A stretch of 64,000 bases of DNA, taken from the NCBI GenBank assembly GCA_010645155.1, contig JAAGOF010000071.1, positions 679,106-743,105 of the forward strand, read 5' to 3'. The notes beneath the pieces were generated by a model. That model was not told the origin of the DNA, did not search any database, and saw only the letters and a list, made by a program, of their open reading frames with translations. Position numbers and translations under genes: made by a program. This document shows, piece by piece, positions 19,653-32,159 of the stretch (positions are counted from its first letter, which is position 1; each line of letters begins with the position of its first letter). The stretch comes from Tigriopus japonicus (taxonomy: Eukaryota > Arthropoda > Copepoda > Harpacticoida > Harpacticidae).

Positions 19653-22600
19653 ATCCAAATTTACTTGGTACATAGGGAACACATTCCAAAGCAATCGTCG
19701 AAATGTTATCTTCTGTAAAATTGCTGAGTACCTGGTGATGCAGGAATGCATAACCGTTGTGGTTTTTCAACAATTTGAAGCTGGAAATTCCAAAACCGTC
19801 TTTCACCTCGGTCTTAAAACCTTGGGCTTGTTTCTAGTATGAGGCCCTTGGTTGGTGCAACAAAGGACCACAGTTGTATCATGAAGCATTGCGTGTCGTA
19901 AATTAAGAAATGTTTGGTGTTGATCAAGCCCAAGATGGCACAATTTTGCTACAAAAAAAATGGTTAGAACCCCATGCCAACACAAATACTTAAAAACTTT
20001 CTTGATAAAAATTTGAAGCGAGGCGAATCGAGTAGAAACAGACGAAATTGGAGCACCAGACTTTGAGAGGGGCAAATGCGTGCGGATTGGGAAGGAGGGA
20101 GGAAGAAATTCCTCCCATCATGTGTGCGAGGATTTCCGTGAGTTCAATTCTCAAATGCCTCTTCCTCTACATTCAGTACACTCTTCCTGACGAAGATATC
20201 GATGCCATTGAAGAGCTTCTTCGTATATACCGTCCTCTCCTCTCCTCTCCGAGTCGTTTCACCCGCATACCATAAGTAACACCCGTGTTGGCCACCAGGG
20301 TGCTCTGAAGGTTTGGAAAGATTCGTTAATGCCCTGTGGTTATTTCATGCCAAATCAAGAAAACACCAGGGTTAAGGCATACTCTCACACCTTGACCAAA
20401 TTCCATTCTGAATCTGAGACACCAACATAATCATAGGTCAATAGACCATTTTAATAAAGCTTACTTTTTATGAGGGTTGATTGAATATCTATTAACATGG
20501 CACTAAAGCTGTTGGACTGAGAATAGTTTCAATAGGATAAAATATTTAAGCATTTGGCTTTGGCTTCGAGTTTTCGGGAACGTTGGAAACTGCATTCCTC
20601 ACATTCCGTTGCAGTTCTGTTTTGGAGGAATGAGGGGCGTCAAGAGCGCGCTCAACTAGAGATTTCATTCCAGCTTCCAGTTTGCTCGCTCATGAACCGT
20701 GATGTATATGACGAGAGCATTTCAGGGCTGCCAAACTTCCCCACATCAGTCATAAAAAGAGAGGAGTGGCTCAAGTTAATCGGTTCAAATTGAACATTTT
20801 AAAACCTAAATCAAACCTTCCATGAGTGTAGAGTAGAACAGTGTAAGCAAGAGCTCCAAAACGTTTTATCAAAGACCTCCAACAAACGAAATCATGAACC
20901 CTCGTGACTTTTGTTTTTCCGCCGGAACCCTGACCAAATACCTCAGTCTTGGACCCAACTGGATGGCCTCTCTAGTCACGTTCAACACGAACAACGAGCA
21001 AACCCTCTTAGTTAGATAGTTAGTCAGCTCGCTCGAAGTAGTTCCTCTCGGCCGCGTTGGAATCGTTGAAAGTGCGCTCCGGCGAATTCATCCTTCAGAC
21101 TTGTATGCTCTATGCTCTAACATCGACTTCTCATTCCAGTAAATTTCAACAAACTGAGAGGAGAGAATACTAACTTTCATACTCAGAGAATATTTTTGTG
21201 GAGTGGTATGAGCCATGAAGATATAGTGCATTTGGTCTCCATCTAAATATTAATATTCATTCTACAAACGCTTTGTGCTCAAAGTAGTTAAAAGCGACGG
21301 TTCAGCACAACAAATATTTGTCAATGAAACATTGAATCTCACAACTTCTATAACAATGTTTTCAAAGATGATTTGCAAATCAAGCCATTCATAAACAACA
21401 GTGCTAATCTCAACTCAGCTTACATCCATCTTGACGCACACATTATTAAGATTGGATCACCTCTTCTGGGTAGAGCGCCCACCTCTGAATGCATCAAGGG
21501 TGAGTCCAAATTGTGGAAAACCGTTTTTGATTTAGAGTTTTACACTACCGCCTGGCAGTACTTGTTTACAACAGATCCTGTTTATGATCTCTTTGCCCGG
21601 GTGAACGCATAGTGAAAACTCTCCTCCCCCACTTGATTGCTCCTCTTTCCCTCCCTCTCAAAATTGCTTTAGTTGTGCTCACTCTAGCTTTACAGCGCTC
21701 TGTCCTCCGTCTCTTTCGTCTTTTTCTCCTCGTCCTGTTCCTGTTCATCATCAATGCCACCACCACCATTACCCTTGCTACCACAAACATCTTCTTCATC
21801 ACCACTACCACCTTCATCTTTACACAAAGTATTGCTCTCAAGAAACATTGAAATTCATCTTCCTGATGCCATGACGATTTTCTAATATAAAGATCAATAA
21901 GGAACATTTACACACTGCAAAATCAGAGAAGTTTTAGATCATGGTTCTGAATACATATTTCTTTTGGATTTATGTTTAAGATTGAGTTCCTTTGAGAGTT
22001 ACTTGCAATTCACTATACCGCAAATTGCCACAAATATGATAAAAGACACGCGAAGCTAGCGGGTTTTAGTTTCATTTATGAGCGCTTTTGCTCGAAATTC
22101 GAGTTGATTCTGGTTTCTCCCTAAGCCAATGAACAAGAGGATATTTATCCATCGTCACATCCTGTATCGTTCAAGATCCATCTACTTGCTAATCTCTACC
22201 AATGCAGACTCGACTGTGGGTGAGAACATTGGGAGCAAGTCAGTTTCATTCATGATAATGCCGGGATTTTCAACAGAACGTACAATGGATTTCAGGGCTG
22301 GCAATGTTGCTGGCTTGTAGTTCTGTGGCCAGGAGGTTGAAAGAAGCTCAGTCTCTGTCTCGTTTGTGGGAAAGGGTGGCATTGAAAGCATACTGTTCAC
22401 CATTTGCTGCAATGGAGGGTGAAGAAGAGTGATATACGATGTGCACTCTGATCCGTTCATCCTCAGACCAAATTGGGTCGAGGCAAAAGTCTGAAATGGC
22501 ATTTCAATTGAAAAGACATATTTCGTATTGCATAGCAAACGTTGGGAGAACCATAATCAAAACACTGATCAACTAAACTATTCGTCCAAGGTCAGTAGCC

Positions 22601-25074
22601 CGAATTGGAATGAATGGACGAACGAAACGGGCCGTTAACTGTGCTAAGAGCGTTCTAACGAATCCCCAGAAGCCATGGCCCTCAAGAGCTTTAAGCTCAG
22701 AAGGGATAATGCCAAAGGTGATTTTTCAGCCTACTCCTCATAGTTGGTCTTCATCCCTCCCAAAATTGAAAGATGCTTTTCATGGGCGAGAACACACATT
22801 TTGTGCAGCTCAAGACTCTTTGTAAATCTTTTCGAAGAAAATTGTTTCACCTTGATGATTTTTTCCATGACAGATGAAGACTAACAAAATGAATGGTTCC
22901 CTGATCTTCAAAAATCGAGGAACTATATCGTTTCTTCCGGTAACCATGGAATCAATGAATCGAATCTCGCTTTGGCAAAAATAGCCCCGAGATTTGAAAT
23001 GAATTACGTACTAATGTTGGCCTGATTCCCTCCCAGTCTGATGAGTGTGGTATCAAGGGGGATTGGTAGTTCTTTCTTTCCTTTCGAGGCTCGAAATAGA
23101 CATCGTCCTACCAACTTTGGTTGAACTGCCTTCGGCCAAGAGCTATTGTAAGAAGTACGGTGGTGTGGTTTTTGCTCGCCAAATAGCGGGTAGACCGAAG
23201 GAAACACAGGTAACAATTCATCCCTACCAAATGTTGGAAAGGCGAAAGGTTCGGCCATAATGATCTTTTCATCGGAAGAGATATCCGTCGAATTTTAGTC
23301 ATTCAATTGTACATTCCACTTTTGTAATCAAAATGATCAATGGGGTTCTGGGTAGCAGGTTGAGGTATTCAATTCAAAATTTTCTCTGTTCGAAGCGCAG
23401 TGTGTCATCTTGAACAAAGACTGAGACTGGGGTGAAACCTTAGAAAGCTCTAGCACTTGCCCAGAGTGTTAGGAAACGTGGTAACACTCCGCCGCTCCTT
23501 ATGTTGAAGAAGTTGGGCAAACTTACATGGAAATAGCTTTAGTTGGTTCCTCAGTTCCTTCATCTGGCTTGGCGTGTCAGAAACATGCAACCAACTTTGC
23601 TCGTGGAGCAAAAGAGAGAAGGAAGGAATTCCTGCTTCCTTCACTCTCCTACTCTCTTTCTCGTCTGCCTTCTCTTGAGAGGTTCTGGGCTCAGTAGTTC
23701 CAAAGGAACAAGGAACTAGCCAGCCTAGATCTCCTCCAAGTTGAACTGTTTTGTTGTGGAATGTGCTATCAAGCTTCACTTTCCAAACGGGGAATGAATC
23801 GGACAAATAACCAATACTCGCTTCTTCACCTTGGTAAGAAGTTTTAAGAATGCTTAGCATGATGTAAGGTACATATCCCAATTTCCCAGAAAGAACTATA
23901 TAAGTACGTTTTAATTTACGCAGCCCCTTCACTTTGTGAACGGTGTGCCATAAAAGAATGGTTAGAACATTCCTGACTTCAATTATTTCCCTGTGCATTG
24001 TGGTTCTCACCATTGATTGACCTTGTGACCCCAAGCCAAATTTCTTAAATATGCCAACGACAATGTCGATATTATTACGTCCATGGCCAGAGTTGGTGCT
24101 TGAATGAGCCAACTATTTGGGTATGTGTGCAAGGTTAGCAAATGAACTTGAGGTCGAGCGAAGCAGGAAACAAGGAATACATTATTCCAATAATGGCTCA
24201 AAACTATGCCAGCCAAACAAGTAAATCTGATTTCGATCATGGAAATGCGTTCTAATTCCAAGCCCAAAAGTTGGTCATTATAATTTTTGATGAATGATGA
24301 CGGATTAGAAACCAGTCGAATTGATACCTCTGCTAATGAGAACGAAAGAATTTCTCTCTGCAAGCATTATTATCAACGGGCAAGCCAGGATGTACATATT
24401 TCTTCATCGTAGAGCTAGTGATCGTTCCACCAAACTCTTGTCATCCATATGGCCATGCCCAAGAAATCTCTTTCGATTTTGGTGCCGCAAAATTGAGCTA
24501 AATTTGAATGCATCCATGAAACACAAATGAGTTTCAAGATTCTAAGCTTACTTAACTACGCCTGATTGTGTTTCATGCTTTTGGTGAGGGGTGGCCAGAA
24601 ATGGACTCATCAAAATCTAATTCCATCTATCACTAGCAACCTAAAGTCCACCTCTCTCGAACACTTTTCATCCCAAAAAATGTTAATGCGGTTAACATTT
24701 GACAGATCAGCCATTGAGTAAGACTAAACTGTGATGTCAGATGCCAAGTATTTCCTCTTCTCATCGACATTAGTCAGACAAAGGTGCTCACCAAAGTTTG
24801 AGGGACTCTGGAGTCTATCCGCGTTGTGGCTCCCACTGGAGCTCTGGTCTACTTGTGAATCATGCTGAACAAAAATTCGACGAAGGCAGCAGAAGAACGG
24901 ACATAAATCTGGCAAACACACTTGATCTTTATGTCTTTGAATAAGGAGCATGTGTAAGCGCTAGCTAAACACACAACTGCGATAACGATTCGTATGGAGA
25001 GATTTTCGATTGCACGGAAAACAAATTGAGTGCAAACCGAGCGGAAACACCTTCAGAATTGAAAGTGAAATACA
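19653..25074. other. Long intergenic region, no secure gene
   Basis: Holds several open frames without a clear product. A minus-strand frame ending at 21714 (from ATG about 21849) encodes an acidic Gly/Glu/Asp-rich tail of about 50 residues that may be a terminal exon. Minus-strand frames at 24363-23450 are hydrophobic in part but overlap in different frames. No transposon ends, RNA genes or tandem arrays were recognised. The last few hundred bases upstream of 25075 should contain the VGLL4 promoter and 5' UTR. Confidence 0.4.
22182..22538 (-). other. Protein-like open frame, possible exon (unrecognised)
   Basis: A 118-codon minus-strand frame with KYVFSIEMPFQTFASTQFGL followed by a Ser/Pro/Thr-rich tail. 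It resembles the C-terminal part of an ionotropic-receptor ligand-binding region only loosely. There is no strong splice acceptor in phase, and the first codon is not ATG. It may be a decayed or misread exon; function not assigned. Confidence 0.15.
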
Positions 25075-26583
25075 ATGGCGAAATTACTTATAAAGGCCGC
25101 CCTTGCTATTGCAGGAATGTCCATTGACGAAGACCCCAACACTGACCCCCACAACTCCTCGTTTATCTCGGTGGGATCTAACGAGTTTTCAACCGGGTCT
25201 AACAACCCACCCGAATCACCTTTGGACGTTCTCTCGCGAGCTGCCAGCATGGTGGAGTCCGTTTCGCCAACTTCCTCATCTTCCTCGGGAGTATCACCAC
25301 CTACCAAGCAACCAGGTAAGGTTTGATTATAGGCAATCGGTGATCAAATTTCACGACAAGAAAGGGAATGTAAATTTTTTTGTTGTTTCTCATCTTTCAG
25401 GATGTGAAAGAACTCCGTCATTCAAAGAGCGAATACATCCGAAGTTCCGGAAAACTGCCACTCCGGATTATTTGATGGCTGCGGATCAAGCGCGCAATAA
25501 CAAACTACAGCATCTTTATCAAAGGCAGAACTCGGGCAGCACCGAGTCCATGGTTGTTAACGGAAACTCGTCATCCAATATTCCGTTGACCCTCTCTACC
25601 CACATCGATTATGCCGACGGGAGCGGAGACAAAACGAACGATAATGATGCCCCATTAGATATGAGCATTAAGAAACGCTCCGAGTCTCCACCTCCTCCGC
25701 CACCTTACCGATTCACACCGTTAAGGCGTTCACCATCGCATTTGCGAATGGACGTTCCTCACATACCCTTGGCAGGTCCTCCTCCCATGTACATCGCTCA
25801 ACCTCCTCCTCCTCCGTATCCTACTCAACGCACACCATCACCGCCCATGGCCATTTTGGAAAACCATCTACCTCCTCCTCCGAGTTATGAATCTGTAAAT
25901 GCCAGTCGACGGCTCGAACCTGTGTCCTTTGCCACAGTATCGTCAACCACACCAACGCCGCCCATTCCCAATGCGGATATTGGTCCAACGAGAGAAACGG
26001 AACGAGTTCGAGAGATCACGATAATCACGAATAGTAACTCGGACTCGGATCCCCTTTTGGATGAGCATTTTCGACGATCTCTCGGGGCCAGTTATCACAA
26101 CCTGTTCAACAAGGACAAGTCAGAACAATCGTCCAAGTCACCACAAAGCCCATCATCGCCGACGAAAGAGGATGATGCTCAATCGCCTAGATCGGTTAAT
26201 GCTGATTCGACTTTGAGAAAGCCGTCGAGCTGCAATTCGCCCGGACTCGGTAACGATGCCATGGAAGTGGACTCAATCGGACCAACCTCAAATGAACCTG
26301 ACATGAAGGGTTGCACAGGTATGTTTTGATCGAGCAAAAATTATCCGCGTTTTTATTTGATTGTTCAATGTATCAAAACTAACTCACGTTTTACCATTGT
26401 TTAGTTGAAGATCATTTCGTCAAGGCCCTGGGCGATACGTGGTTAAAAATCAAGGCCCAAAAGGAGAATTCCAAGCCTTTGAATAACGCAGCAGGAGCCT
26501 CATCTTCGTCAATAAGCTCGTCGACCTCAACCAATGGCAATCCAACTTCGAATTCACCCAAACCTCAAATTGCGGCCCAATGA
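25075..26583 (+). CDS. VGLL4: Vestigial-like 4 / Tgi transcriptional corepressor
   Basis: Exons 25075-25315, 25401-26318 and 26405-26583 join in phase to 445 aa (introns of 85 and 86 nt). VGLL4/Tgi competes with Yorkie/YAP for TEAD/Scalloped in the nucleus and represses Hippo-pathway targets. Two Tondu motifs are visible: DEHFRRSLGASY (about 301-312) in exon 2 and VEDHFVKALGDTWLKIK (387-403) at the start of exon 3. The central region holds four PPxY motifs (about 180-183, 208-211, 217-220, 240-243), expected to bind WW domains of Yorkie, as reported for Drosophila Tgi. PLDMSIKK (about 165-172) resembles a CtBP-binding PxDLS motif. The N-terminal MAKLLIKAALAIAGMSIDED gives a natural start. An intron separates the two Tondu motifs. 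Confidence 0.93.
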
Positions 26584-26988
26584 AACCTCTTTTCTTCATG
26601 GGCTGGCTTCCGATATCTTTCTTCAAGATTTGTCACTTCAATAAGTTCCTACATGATTGAGCTTGTTAGACGAGAAACCAAAACTCCATAAACATGATCC
26701 ACCGACCAAACAAAAATTCCTACAGAACTCACACGCATACAAAGAAGGACTGATGATGATATGCAACTTGGATGAGAAACCATGAAACGTTTTGTTGCTT
26801 TGTTGAAAGTATTTAGTTCTTCAAGCCCATGCTGTAAATGCTATGCCCACAAATGTTCTCATCAATAAGATATTTAAATATGATTCAGTGTATTTTTTTT
26901 CTTTTCCCCCCTTTTTTTGTTGGCAAAAAAACAATCAAGGTGCGGATTTGCGGTTCATTTCGACTCTGTAAAATACAAGACTAGACTT
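26584..26988 (+). other. VGLL4 3' UTR and flank
   Basis: AT-rich sequence after the VGLL4 stop, with TTTAAATATGATTC and a T-run near 26900 but no canonical AATAAA in the first 300 bp that I would defend. It ends at the G-run (about 26989-27002) that marks the 3' end of the minus-strand LINE. Confidence 0.4.
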
Positions 26989-27196
26989 TTGGGGGGGGGG
27001 GGAGCGAATTTCTTTTTGCGACGGCGTATTTCTTTCTGCTTCTGCTTTTAACGCTACAAGGAATGGGATTCCTTGTAAAGAGAGTTAATCATTAATATAG
27101 TTTCTATAATTAATGTTTACATGAAATTTGATCTACCAATGAGTTACTGTTGGCAAATTTACTGTATACAACCCTTGTATAGAGGGTTGGTCAGGA

Positions 27197-29254
27197 CAGG
27201 AACCCCTGAAAGGGGTGGACACGAACTCCGATTTTTGAAAAAATGGTATGAGGCCGAGGCTATATTTTGAAACAATGTCATTCATTCCTTATTAACGAGT
27301 AAAACTGTTGAACATGCATCTTGAAAGAATTCAGTCAAACTTTTTGTGCTAATATTTATTGACTAATTGTTCTTCGCCTTGATTTTAGAGGTCCCAGCAC
27401 TCCTTTTACTCGTCTCATGAACGTTTGACATTCAGCTCTCCAAAGGATTTTAGTCCTCTTAACAATCAGGAAAATACATAGATGGAATCTTGCTTCACCC
27501 ATTAGTCCAACTTCTGTGAAACAATGCTAAATAGAAGTATCTGTGGTGATATCTGGAGGGTTACTCCTCTTCCATCCTCTTCAGCACCTCCACGACGCAG
27601 GAACCATTTCTATAGGAAAATGAAGGAATGAGAATAGTCTCATTTTGAAACAAGATGGAGTCCAAATCGGAGATGTTGTTGGTTGTAACTATTGAAGGGC
27701 ACTTTTGACGGTTCTGGATCAGATCAGCCACCTGATCCGGATTGGAATTGGAACAAAGGCAATCACGACGTCCTTGAGACAAAATAAGTGAAAAACATGA
27801 GGATGAAATCCTGGATTGTGGATTTGATTGAAAATGTTTCAAGTCTTGGGGCTCAAGAAGGTCAGGACCACGCAGGACTGGGGCTAAGGGTCCTTCAGGA
27901 CTAGAGGATCATGTCTTTTCATTGCAGGAATAGGCTCTACGTGCTTGATAGGGTTTCATTGATCTTCTTAGTTCTTAGATCCCTTTGTCCAGGAATTAAC
28001 AATCAAATTGAGTCAAAAAATCCACACAATTCAATCTTGGTGGGAGCATTTCATTTTCAAGACTTTGAGAGGGTCCATGTAATCCGGGTTAGACTGTCAG
28101 ATCACCAATTTGGGCTGACTGAGTCGAAAGGCAAATCAAAATATTGAGCCCATCCATTGCTAGTAGGCACACCTGATATGTTTCGAAGTCATCTTAATTT
28201 GTTCTTCATTTGATGGAATTCTTGACATTGAGGACTTCTTTCTTTGTTTTATGTGGACCTTAATGCGAACGGAGATTCCTCTTGGAAAGGAACCAAATTT
28301 ACCCCAGAAACTCTCCTCTGGATCAAAACGGGGATTTTTATGGCGCTCATCCATGAGACAACTTGAACAACCTAAGAATATCTTACCTGTCCTTGAATTA
28401 TCCTGAACTAAAAGACACAAACATATAATAAAAGAAATTCGAGGATGGAACATCATTTATAGAACAATGGCAAGGTGACACAACTTAAAACAAACTTGAT
28501 TTCATACAAAGTTTGGCATGTGTTAGTTAAGTTCAGGATAATACATGGATGGGTTCAATTGTAAGTTCAAAGATATTAATAAGACGTTCAAATCGGATAA
28601 TAGATAAGCTCGGAAAACCCCGCTATTTTGTTGTTGATAATTCAAGGAATGGTAAGATATTCTTAAGTTGTTCAAGTTTTGTAATGGATGAGCATAAGGA
28701 AACTCCCCGTTTTGGTCCGTGGGAAAGTTTGTTCTTAATCCTTTTGCGGAAAAGAGGAATTTGGGTTCGGATTCCGGTCCATATTCGTTCTTTTTGCTTT
28801 AGTTAGGTCTATCACTTCCGAAGGTTGTAGCAGGTAACCTAGTCATCATCAGACTTCATTTGATCACTTTGATCGTCATCTTGTAGAAAAGACACCTTGT
28901 GGGGGGTTCATTCGCACTCCATGATGTGGTCATTCATTCATTCACTATTTCATGCACTCGTTCTTGGCTGAACTTAATGTCTTCGAAACACCCACATCAG
29001 ACTGATTTTGGGGCGTGGGGTTGACCTTTACCAAGGCTAGGACTTGGCTGGACCCGCTTGAAACACAGAAAACCCCGATTGGCGCACTATCTTTTGGACT
29101 CTTGGTCGATTTCCGTTTGATTATCCACTCCCAACATGGCCGTCTGTACTTCTTGTTTACTTACGAACTCTCGGCCTCATCCGTGTGAGGTTGCGAGCTA
29201 GGAAATTCCGCGAGTTCGTATCCAGTATTTATACTATTATATAGGTTATCCCTG
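27197..29254 (-). mobile_element. 2.06-kb DNA transposon with CAGG...CCTG ends, copy 2, nested in LINE copy A
   Basis: Reverse-complement relative of 9987-12045 with almost the same length (2058 against 2059 bp). In window orientation it begins CAGGAACCCCTGAAAGGGG and ends GGTTATCCCTG, with GTCAGGA at 27190-27196 and 29255-29261. Related LINE sequences at 58840 and 60740 (CCTAACCA) show the uninterrupted target. The internal inverted duplication and the unrecognised frame of copy 1 are both present, with scattered differences. Confidence 0.8.
27561..27842 (-). pseudogene. Open frame inside the CAGG element, copy 2 (unrecognised)
   Basis: A 93-residue frame that includes CLCSNSNPDQVADLIQNRQ and SILFQNETIL and ends VLKRMEEE; counterpart of 11460-11681. 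Many of the differences between the two are conservative (M/I, V/I, D/E). Possibly the C-terminal part of an ancestral transposon protein; not recognised. Confidence 0.35.
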
Positions 29255-29316
29255 GTCAGGAATAGGGTTTAAAAATTTGTCCAATCCAGCCTTAAATGCT
29301 GTTATAGGATCAGCTC

Positions 29317-32100
29317 CTAAATACTCCCGACGAAGACAAATAGGCAACAAGTTGAACAATGAAGGAGCCTGGCCCGATAAAGAAGAGACGAGGACTTCAT
29401 TGTTCGTACTAGCCTAGTTTCCTTAAGATTTGGAGGTGCTCTCAGAACGCACGTAAAACCTCTACGATCGCTAAAACTGATCTCAAGTCCTGGGTTAGGA
29501 CAGTGCCCATGAATGCTCTTGAAGACATACAGTATCAGATACCTTTTATACCTTCTCTGAGTACTGTTCAGGCCTAACTTTTGAAGTCTCTCCCAATACG
29601 AGAGCTCTCTCTTTCTTGTGATGTTCCTAGTAAAACATCTTTGGACCTGCTCGACTTTTTGCAAACCTGCTGAACTCACTGGAGCCCAAATGGGTAAGGC
29701 ATATTCAAGATGCGGTTGAACAATCGCCATGTACAGAGTTAGCATTGTAATACTATCTCTGGACTTGAAAGTGCGATAGATCCAGCCGCACGTTTGAATT
29801 GCCTTCCCCACTTTCAACTGGATATGCTCATCAAACTTTCCATCATCTTGGATGACAACTCCTAAGTCCCTCATGGACGATACCTGCTCAATATCACAAC
29901 CTCCATTGTCTTTGAGCGGAACATCTAATTTTGACGTCCCATACGTCATTGTACGGAATTTCATCCCGTTCAATGCCATGTTACTCTCGCCATCCCAAGA
30001 GTAGACTTTCTCCATGTCCTCAACTCAACATTTTGAGTCCTGAGTCCTGACCATTCCTTCCACAAACTAATTTTGTGTCATCAGTATATGAAGAAATACT
30101 GGCTTTTGTTCTAAACTTCTGGAGAGGAGCAAAAAAGAGAATAAACAGGAGCGGACCTAAGATTGAACCTTGTGGAACACCTGACTTGACATCATACATG
30201 CAACTAAATGATCCTTCAACCTTGACCAATTGCTTCCTTTCGCTCATAAAGTTATCAATCCAATTCAGGACCTTACCCTGGACCCCAAACTCTTTGAGTT
30301 GATCAAGCAAAAGACCATGATCTACCTTATCAAAGGCCTTGACAAAGTCAAGATAGATTACATCAACTGACTCGTGACTTTCCCGCCCCTCAATGATCTG
30401 CTCGATGTGGTCAACCAATTGGGTGACTGTACTAAAATGGGCTCGAAACCCATGCTGCCCTGGGGGAATGATATCATGGGCTTCCAAATACTCAACAAGC
30501 TTGGACTTCATGATCTTCTCAAAGACCTTTGCAATACTGGAAGTTAGAGAAATGGGCCTATACTTACTAGGGAGTGACTTATCTCCGCCCTTAAAATTGG
30601 AACAACATGAGCTACTTTTAGAGAAGAGGGAAACTTGCCATGATCTAAGGTGCGACGCATCAAAAAGGAGAAAACAGGAGCAAGAATCTGTGAACATTTC
30701 ATCAGAAACACACCATCAGGTCCAGGAGAACTCGACAGCTTTAAGCTCTTGATAGCCTCAAAAGCATCTTGACCTGTTACTACCAGATCCTACAATTGAT
30801 TATCCTGACTATCGATGCCAGTCCCATCAACAACATTGCTATAGTCATGGCCTACTCTGTCTAACCTTTTTGGAATTGAAAATACACTTGAGAACTGATC
30901 TCCAAGCATATTAGCCATAACCTCGCTATCATTGACGGTTTTACCGTCGCCCTCAAAAAGTCCTACAGGATGCTTCATTTTTCTCTTTGTGTTTGCGAAA
31001 GAGAAAAACGCCTTTGGATTCGTCTTAACCTCCTGGATCACTCTACTTTACTTCTCTAACTGATCGGAATCAATGGAGGCCCTAATCTTTGATTGGACCA
31101 CATCCAATTTGCTTTGGAGGCTGGCTACAACAAATGGATTTGAAGTACGTCGAAGTCTATTTGAAATCTGACAACTACTTTTGAACAACTTCTTTCTAAC
31201 CTTTGGAATCCTAGACAATGACCTACCTTTTGCCACTATTTCTGGAATACCGATGGACAAACAAACCTCGTCAAAAAGTGAAATAAGCTTATTTACAGCT
31301 TCATCTATTGATGGTTTCTGCTTCAGAATGGAAATCAAGTTCAACTCGCCTAATCTTTCAACAATAATGGGCCAGTGTTCATCTTAGAACTTAAACTTGG
31401 CCACGCCCACCTTTTGAGCAGGTTTAACTCTGGAGCTCGCCGGCTTTTGTGTAATGGTCGACCCTATCTCAAGAATATGATGATCTGAAAGACTACATGG
31501 GGCAACATGGACATACTGGATCAGATCAGGGTCATTGGAAAAAACTAAGTCCAGAACACTCTCTGCTCTGGTTGCAACACCAACGTGTTGAGAGAGATTA
31601 CGAAAGATCGCGAACTCTTCTAATTTTTCGAAAGACGGCGATGCCGTTTTCGAAATGGGAATGTACCCATCCGGACTAACCTCCCACTCAAAAATGCTAG
31701 CCGGAAAATTGAAGTCACCAACTACAAAGAGTCGAGAACAAACCTCTCGATCTGATAGAAATGAAGAAGAGCTACAGGAAGGTGGCCGATACATTGTTAC
31801 AACCGTTAGATCAAGAGCATTGATGTGACAAATCAAAACTTCGGCTTCTCCATTCGACATTTGAACTTGACTAAGATGCAAGTCTTTCCTGACATATAGA
31901 CATACGCCCCCATGTGGGAAAATGGGATTGTCAGGCCGTACTCTATCACAACGAACTAGCCTAAAACCAGCTATCGCTACTTCATCTAAAACTCCTGGAC
32001 AAAGCCAAGTCTTTCTGAAAGAAATGAAGGAGACATCTCTATCAATGGCTAGCTCCTCTAGTATTCTGACCTTTGTGCTGTCTTTTTGGAAATACGACAA
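29317..32100 (-). pseudogene. LINE copy A ORF2 remnant (endonuclease and reverse transcriptase)
   Basis: The 5' part (32100-31384) is an APE-type endonuclease with GGVCLYVRKDL, the YRPP strand, VGDFNFP and the catalytic SDHHIL end. After in-frame stops at 31384, near 31046 and at 30790, and a frameshift, the reverse transcriptase follows (30697-30020): YRPISLTSSIAKVFEK, DFVKAFDKVDH, GVPQGSILGPLLF and the active-site SYTDDTK. The C-terminal part (30015-29317) has DLGVVIQDDGKFDEHI, the QPHLEYALPIWAP block and LSYWERLQKLGL, typical of CR1/L2-like LINEs. The breaks make it inactive. Confidence 0.85.
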
Positions 32101-32159
32101 TGCACGTTCAAATAAAGCCCTTTTATGGGCTTAAGGTGTTCCGATGGACCAAGTCTATC

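Larger units (their letters stand above)
26989..32130 (-). mobile_element. CR1/Jockey-like LINE copy A, split by a 2.06-kb DNA transposon
   Basis: Runs from about 32130 (5' side) to a C-run tail at about 27002-26989 on the minus strand. It encodes an endonuclease and reverse transcriptase in 32100-29317. The 3' UTR is divided by the CAGG transposon: LINE sequence stops at 29255 and resumes at 27196, where it matches the tail fragment at 60740-60915 (CAAGGAATGGGATTCC block). The 5' boundary was estimated from the start of the endonuclease frame; full length versus 5' truncation is unclear. No target duplication was identified. Confidence 0.85.

Noticed and set aside
21612..21907. Basic or hydrophobic proteins on either strand of the GAA/CTT-rich tract
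   Set aside because: Low-complexity sequence gives open frames on both strands; only the acidic minus-strand tail is weakly plausible.
23450..24363. Possible seven-transmembrane chemoreceptor on the minus strand
   Set aside because: Two overlapping frames with some hydrophobic stretches and one GTGAGA donor, but no chemoreceptor signature and no consistent gene model.
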